Assembly (NCBI GenBank): GCA_037447655.1
Contig: JBBHKE010002024.1
Coordinates: 186,001 to 250,000 of the forward strand
DNA from: Zygnema cylindricum
Taxonomy: Eukaryota > Streptophyta > Zygnematophyceae > Zygnematales > Zygnemataceae
Length of the DNA: 64,000 nt
Direction: 5' to 3'
The notes under the pieces were generated by a model that worked only from the letters and a program-made list of their open reading frames with translations, ran no database searches and was not told the origin of the DNA. Positions within the stretch are counted from its first letter, which is position 1. Each line of letters begins with the position of its first letter. The position numbers were made by a program, and so were the translations under genes. This document shows, piece by piece, positions 58,705 to 64,000 of this stretch.

Positions 58705-59763
58705 TTGATGATCATTTAACGGAAAACGTACGAACTGCGCTATTTGTATATTTTTTTTGTTTTATATGTACGGAAGTGTACGGATGAAATTCATTAACGA
58801 TTTTTAACGATTTGTTCAAAACGTTTAATGCGTTCGTTACGTATAGTTCGTCGCGATTGAATCGTTCGCACTAAACGCTATGAACAATTATGTATCGAAG
58901 TGACGTTAGCTAAAAAAAAAACTAAGTAGGTCAATTTTTTTATTTTCGTATATGCCCGTCATTATTCGAGGTACATGCACTTGACGAGCAGGGAAGAAAA
59001 TAGCGTGTACTCTCCCCCGTGCAAATATATTCAAAGACGTGTGACGCGTGCGAAAACACATTCCTATTTGCCACTTAGCTGTTGTAAAGAACTTAGCTGT
59101 TCCTTTTAATAAAACTGATTCGCAAGTCGTTTTCTGGAGTTTGACGATGAGCTGGCATGGCGAGGCAGTCGGTCGAAAAGTAAAAATCGTCAAATTGGAG
59201 TACATTCGAACTTTCGAAGTTTCAAGGTGACGCAAAATGTACTTTGCTTAACACATTATACGTACGGCGTAAGATTTTATCGTTACTGGTCGCATTTTGT
59301 GGCAAAATGACAAAAAAAAACCCTTACTAACGCATGGGCACACAGGCTAACCCGGAAGTACACAATCTCCCATGGTTGTATTGGCGCACAGATTCCTATG
59401 CGCAACCGACGAAATCTGTCACTATAGTAAGGCTATTTCTCCATGATATTCGCGACTTTCAGAATCTAGTTGCTGGGTTCAAAAATTGCCTGAATGGCGA
59501 CGACAAGTGGGCCAATGAATGTTGAAAGATTGGTAAGATAGAAGTGGAAGTACGTAAAAGTTTCGTACTTTGTAGATCTCCATAAAGTGACAAAATTAAT
59601 ATTTTTCGGTTTCTGTTTCCTGCCCTCGCGGCAACGGACTCAAGAAGGGATTTCAAGCGCGGCAAGACACTGCAGTAATCGTGGATTATATTCCACTTCT
59701 ATAGAGCCTATCTACGGAGGTTCGTTTTAAGGCAACTGGGGATTACACCGTGAATCGATACTA

Positions 59764-60314
59764 CACCGTCAATAGCTATTAGAGTATATAACGCCAAATC
59801 GGTGCCCTTTAAAAAAAAAAAAAAAAACAGGAAATACAATCCATAATTATGTTTTTTCCATTATTCTAATTAGGGTTTTTTTTCAATTAGCGTTAATAAT
59901 GGAAGTACAGTGCGATGGAAATAGTGTGGCGTACGGACAAAATATTTCCGTACGAAATGGTACTTTTTGAATTATAAAGGCATATAAAGACACTTAGCAT
60001 TATTGCGCACACATGTGAATGTGCATTGGAAGAAAGAGATGCAAACTCGTCGACAAAAATCACGTTCTCATATGTTCGTCCGTCGACCGTGTGAACAGCG
60101 CGACGGCTTACGAATTGTCAAATTTTGTACGGTTACACATATTAATGTAGACATCGAAAGGGATGGTATTTATTATTCAGGACAACCCAAATTACAGTTA
60201 GGGATTAATTAGTATATACATTTATTTAAAAAAAAAAAAATCCCGATTAGTGTTAATAACATTAAAAAAAATTGTACGCTATTTATTCCTTTACTCTAAT
60301 AGCGATTGACGGTG
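59764..60314. repeat. TA-flanked long MITE, uninterrupted, 551 bp
   Basis: Ends CACCGTCAATAGCTATTAG and CTAATAGCGATTGACGGTG, with TA on both sides (59762-59763 and 60315-60316). It is the inverted, hAT-free counterpart of 2648-3582. It is itself inserted next to a truncated MITE end at 59745. Confidence 0.82.
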
Positions 60315-60511
60315 TAGTGCATATATATTATTAGTATCAGGAAAAAAATAGTGTTGTAAATGCTATTTTGATATCAGTGACCTAACACCAATAAGACTTT
60401 AACGCTGATGAACACACATTTACAATTTTACACTAACTTTTCTTAACGTTCGCATAGTCTAACCGCTGTCGTATGTGTTCACAAGCTCGACAGTTGAACA
60501 TGTGAGATTAG

Positions 60512-60668
60512 GTTCGCGCGATTTTCCTCGTCTTCATTACGAGAGATTTCCTCCCGCTTTTATTACGCGCGATTTCCCCTCGTCTTTATTACGCGCGATT
60601 TCATCCCGCCTTTATTATACGCGATTCCCCCGCGCCTTTATTACGCGCGATATTCCCTCGTATTAATT
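60512..60668. repeat. Minisatellite, about 29-bp unit, about 5 copies
   Basis: Units of TTTATTACGCGCGATTTCCC plus about 9 bases, with CGCGCGAT as the most constant part. The open frame through it is a repeat artefact. Confidence 0.8.
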
Positions 60669-60822
60669 ACTATGAACCAAATCGGAGTGCGATTTCCAGT
60701 GCCAACGCCGCTCACTTTCTCGGTGTGGACGTCGTTATTTGACACATTGTTTGTACTTTAGTACGAAATCGTGAACATTTTACGTACAAATTGGCATTGT
60801 CTTTATACTCCTCTGTTTGAAA

Positions 60823-61279
60823 CATAGTTCAAAAGTAGGTGAAAGTAGGCACTAACAATATGCCTATTGTACACAAAACATACAATATGACCTTAAGACC
60901 CATATTGTATTGGTTGCAAAATGAAAAAAATAGTAACAGGGTTGAGTTGCACATCGATCGATAGAGAATTAAGCGTCATGCCTAACTTTTGAAAAACATT
61001 TGGACAAAAAAATATTTTTATGTGAGTTTTGAGGTTGTTTTTATCTAAACCGTCAGATTTTGGACGATCGGACGGTCGCTGATCAAAGTGGCAATGTAAG
61101 AATAACACATGAAAAGCCCATAACACAACGTACGATAGGAATGTCTTCAGATTTGGAAGATCGGACGGTCGCTGATCAAAGTGGCGATTTTAAGAAGATC
61201 ACATAAAAAGCCCTAACACAACTTACGATAGAGGCGTCTAATAAAGGCTTGCAATAGAAACGCCTACTTTTGAACTATG
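60823..61279. mobile_element. hAT-like family B element, 457 bp
   Basis: Ends CATAGTTCAAAAGTAGGTGA and GCCTACTTTTGAACTATG, with the exact 8-bp duplication GTTTGAAA (60815-60822 and 61280-61287). Two tandem GGACGATCGGACGGTCG-type units are inside, as in the 5000-5445 copy. Confidence 0.9.
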
Positions 61280-61539
61280 GTTTGAAACTAATTTGAATGC
61301 CTCTTGTACTACGATACTGTACTATGGCATAGATGACATTAATTAAAGCAATCCTATATTATCGTGAAAAATAAATGAGTATATTAAGTATTTTTTGTTG
61401 ATGGTCAAAATTTAGGGGCACCGATGTAGTGTTTCATAACGCTATTAGCGATTCACATTGTAATGTAATCCATTTACCTTTTGTACAGAGTACAGCTTTA
61501 GATGTACCTTTCATACAATGAAAGATTGGGAAGATAATC

Positions 61540-61836
61540 TCACTGGATTTTTTGGAAGTCCATTTTTAGGTTTTTAGGAAAACCACATGGCCCAGGCCCG
61601 AGGTCCTGTTTCATAATAATAGGAAGATGAGTTTGGAGCAAATAACCTATTGCAGGATTGTAGATCTTGCCAACTGACAACGATAACGCTACAAATAAAG
61701 TAAAACCATTCCCAAACAATTGTGGAAATGAGTCTGTGGCCACAATCACTTCCACGCGGATCCTAGGAAATTGCAAAATTATGGAAGAAGATATGGATAT
61801 ACGACATACGTACAAACTTACTCGAATCCACCCCAA
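61540..61836 (-). other. Unassigned 98-codon open frame
   Basis: A leftward frame from ATG 61836 with a middle part (RVEVIVATDSFPQLFGN, then YNPAIGYLL) that reads less like random translation than its surroundings. A TTTCCTAG acceptor-like site precedes GATCCGCGTGG. It lies between transposons and matches no protein I know. Low support. Confidence 0.2.
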
Positions 61837-61962
61837 CGATTGACAAGGGCAGTTTTTTAGAAAAGTACGTCTCGTTCAACGATAAAATATGGTCGTCGTA
61901 ATATCAGGTTAAAGTACAACCGAGAATGGTGTACCGTGGATCATTGCGATGAATGCGCAGTA

Positions 61963-62293
61963 GGGTAACATTCCATTAGACGAAAAGTGGGGTTCGTTAC
62001 TGGATGCTGTACGTGTTTGTACAGCGCCGCACCAAATTTTTTTTTGTCACACGGAACATCGTTACTGGAAAGCTGTCAAGATGCTCCAATGATGTTATCG
62101 TTACCGATATTATTGTTCAGATTTTCCGTTAGAAGAATATTTTTATATTTTCAAAATGTGAACACTAACAACGTGGCACCAATCATTATTTTGAAAGGTT
62201 TTTCACTGGCTCAACAATGGAGCGTACTTCAAGTAAACGCTTTCAGTAGACTTCTCCGTTAATTTGCTAGGACCGCCTAATGGAATGTTACCC
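61963..62293. mobile_element. Harbinger-like element, 331 bp (GGGTAACATTCC ends)
   Basis: Left GGGTAACATTCCATTAGACG and right GCCTAATGGAATGTTACCC are inverted. TTA follows on the right and GTA precedes on the left. The interior keeps GTTCGTTACTGG and the TCTACTGA..GCGTTTAC arms. Confidence 0.7.
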
Positions 62294-62309
62294 TTAGGTG
62301 TTACCCTTA

Positions 62310-63048
62310 GGGTAACATTCCATTAGGCGGTCCTAGTAAATGTACGGACAAGTCTACTGACAGCGTTTACTGGAGGTCCGTTCCATTATGTCGGGCCAAT
62401 AACCAACCTTCCTCAATTATGATAGGCGCCACATATATTTGAGTCCAGATTTTGAAAATCTAAAAAAAAATATACAAACGGAAAGTCAGAACGAAATATC
62501 TGTGCGATCGGAGGTAGTTAATGACTCATACGTCAATTTTGTGGCTAGAGTTTGATTTTCAAAATGAAAATCAAAATTTCGAAACGGAATGGCAAAATGA
62601 TGCGGCAAACTTCGAAGGTCGCGACAAAATTTGAATGTCGATGGATGTTAAACGTAGCGTGCGAGGATATTTTCGGCTGACCTATATCTAGCGTGGTAGG
62701 CGACACATAGCTTGTACGACGTCTACGCCTAAGTTCGCTTGTTCAAATTATATATATTTTTTGTTTTTTCACGTGTACCAATGGTAATCATTCAGTGGCC
62801 CCTACAACTCTCCTCGCGAGGAGAGTTGGGGGCCACTAGATGATGTGCGCGATTGCTTCACGGATCTCAAAAAGTGAAACATCGAACGGTCAAGAATTAC
62901 TCCTGCATCATTAGAGCTTCCAGACAGCTTTCCAATAACGATGTTTTGTTTGACAAAAAAAAAATGTGGTACGGCTATGTACGACACTGTACGAAAACGT
63001 ACGGCGTCCAGTAACGAACCCCAATGTTCGTCTAATGGAATGTTACCC
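62310..63048. mobile_element. Harbinger-like element, 739 bp
   Basis: Ends GGGTAACATTCCATTAGGC and GTCTAATGGAATGTTACCC, with TTA on both sides (62307-62309 and 63049-63051). It holds a near-perfect palindrome of about 42 bp centred on CCTCGCGAGG (62796-62837). Confidence 0.78.
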
Positions 63049-63051
63049 TTA

Positions 63052-63773
63052 GGGTGAACCTCCATTAGGCGAAAAGTGGGGTTGTTTACTAGAAAAAGTA
63101 CATTTTTGTACATATCCAGCTCATTTTCGTACTGTTTTTTTTTTTATAAAACATGATTACTGGGGATTCGTCAAGTTTCTCCAAAATTTTGGGCGACAAC
63201 ATCAACCGTCCGATTATGATTTTTCGAAGCAAAAGGTCACTCCGTCCAATGATTGGCTACTCTCTTCATGGAGGACAATAGCCAATCTTCAAACGTGTAA
63301 AATGTTTACGCGTGGAAAAGTCATGTACGAACCACGCGCCTTCGGACATTTGCCACGCGCCTTTGGACAAGCGGGAGTCAAATCCAATGAAAACAACGAG
63401 AAAATGTTTGTCGAAAAATGTGCCGTGACGCCTCCTCCACCATCTGTTGACATCAGAATTTGTTGCGCCACGACGAAGCACAAACGACAAAACAACAACA
63501 AAAAGAGCAAAACACAAACGTACAAATTGTAAACGCATGTAATGTAATTTTGCAACTAGCTGTACGGATAAAAGTTTAGATATTATACTTTTGGAATCTT
63601 TGACCATGTTCGCCGTCAGAATAGGAACCTACGTGCACTAATCGAAATAAAGCACGTACACGATTGATTTCACTACTGCCACGACCTGATGGAGAAGTGA
63701 ACAAAATATTATTGCCACTAAATGTTTTTGTACGATTACTGTCGGCGCGGCGCTTGATGGAGAAGCGACCTTA
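63052..63773. other. Start of a third adjacent Harbinger-like element, then unassigned DNA
   Basis: GGGTGAACCTCCATTAGGCG begins directly after the previous element's TTA and continues with GAAAAGTGGGGTTGTTTACT, the family's subterminal sequence. Its right end was not found before 63774. The frames at 63266-63607 look random. Confidence 0.45.
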
Positions 63774-64000
63774 GGGTGCATCCCCATATAAGCGATACTT
63801 TGAAAAAGTACTTTGGACTGTAGTGAAGTGTTCCGTACTACTTTGAAAACTGTCCCTATGTGCGAAAATGAAATCATAACTTCGACATGTGACGGTTGTA
63901 GACGTAGGTACAACTTTGTGACGGTTGACGATGACTATGAAATTGGTGACGCCAACAAAAACAACGACAGTTGTAGACGGATACATTTTTGTAATTTTGT
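63774..64000. mobile_element. PIF/Harbinger-like element, cut by window end
   Basis: TTA (63771-63773) then GGGTGCATCCCCATATAAGC, and the interior matches the left part of 53157-54097 and the inverted right part of 37455-38404 (GTGACGGTTGTAGACGTAGG). Confidence 0.7.

Larger units (their letters stand above)
54144..59347. mobile_element. Large composite Harbinger-like element, about 5.2 kb
   Basis: The left end GGCTGTGTGCCCATG follows TTA. The right end CATGGGCACACAGGC precedes TAA, matching the left end at 14 of 15 bases when inverted. The left 100 bp and right 250 bp resemble family termini (ACCGAAAATTTAG at left; GATGAGCTGGCATGGCG...GGTGACGCAA at right). Between them are a retrotransposon fragment (54250-54760), family-type interior (about 55190-55560) and a MITE (55866-57625) with another Harbinger-like copy inside. 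It is one element only if the two ends belong together, which the near-identical ends suggest. Confidence 0.5.

Noticed and set aside
60475-60668. Short repeats that might suggest a CRISPR array
   Set aside because: The units of about 29 bp are directly adjacent with no unique spacers; it is a minisatellite in a eukaryotic genome.
62285-62315. Telomere-like CCCTTAG/TTAGGG words
   Set aside because: They arise where inverted transposon ends meet; there is no tandem array.

Overview
The window is AT-rich nuclear DNA of a eukaryote with long introns and very many small DNA transposons. The protein-coding exons read most like those of land plants and green (streptophyte) algae: a CDC20 with a plant-like WD40 repeat core and C-terminal IR tail, a plant-type mitochondrial [2Fe-2S] ferredoxin, a plant-like proteasome beta-6 subunit and a cyanobacterial-type NlpC/P60 protein. 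A photosynthetic eukaryote, probably of the green lineage, is my best inference; I cannot name the species.

Six genes can be assembled exon by exon, with matching splice phases and start and stop codons. In order they are TSNAX/TRAX (+, 7138-11813, 7 exons), a Rab11/RABA GTPase (-, 17461-16102, 3 exons), proteasome subunit beta type-1 or beta-6 (+, 21291-28004, 7 exons), CDC20 (-, 35736-32276, 9 exons), mitochondrial ferredoxin (-, 46397-42648, 6 exons) and an SH3b plus NlpC/P60 endopeptidase (-, 51988-49104, 5 exons). They are unrelated housekeeping genes, not an operon. A weak hypothetical gene lies at the left edge.

The rest is dominated by non-autonomous DNA transposons in four groups, often nested: (1) TA-flanked MITEs with ends CACCGTGAATCGTTATTAG; (2) hAT-like family A, ends TAGTGTTGGGTATCG with 8-bp target duplications; (3) hAT-like family B, ends CATAGTTCAAAAGTAGG with 8-bp duplications; (4) PIF/Harbinger-like elements, ends beginning GGG and flanked by TTA or TAA. 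A decayed non-LTR retrotransposon fragment lies at 54.2-54.8 kb. Regions 1-7 kb, 36-40 kb and 52-64 kb are mostly such elements. Purine/pyrimidine tracts sit in the 5' leader or first intron of several genes.

The most notable finding is the NlpC/P60 gene. It is an intron-bearing nuclear gene whose protein closely resembles cyanobacterial peptidoglycan endopeptidases, which suggests gene transfer from the plastid ancestor or another cyanobacterium and a possible role at a plastid peptidoglycan layer.
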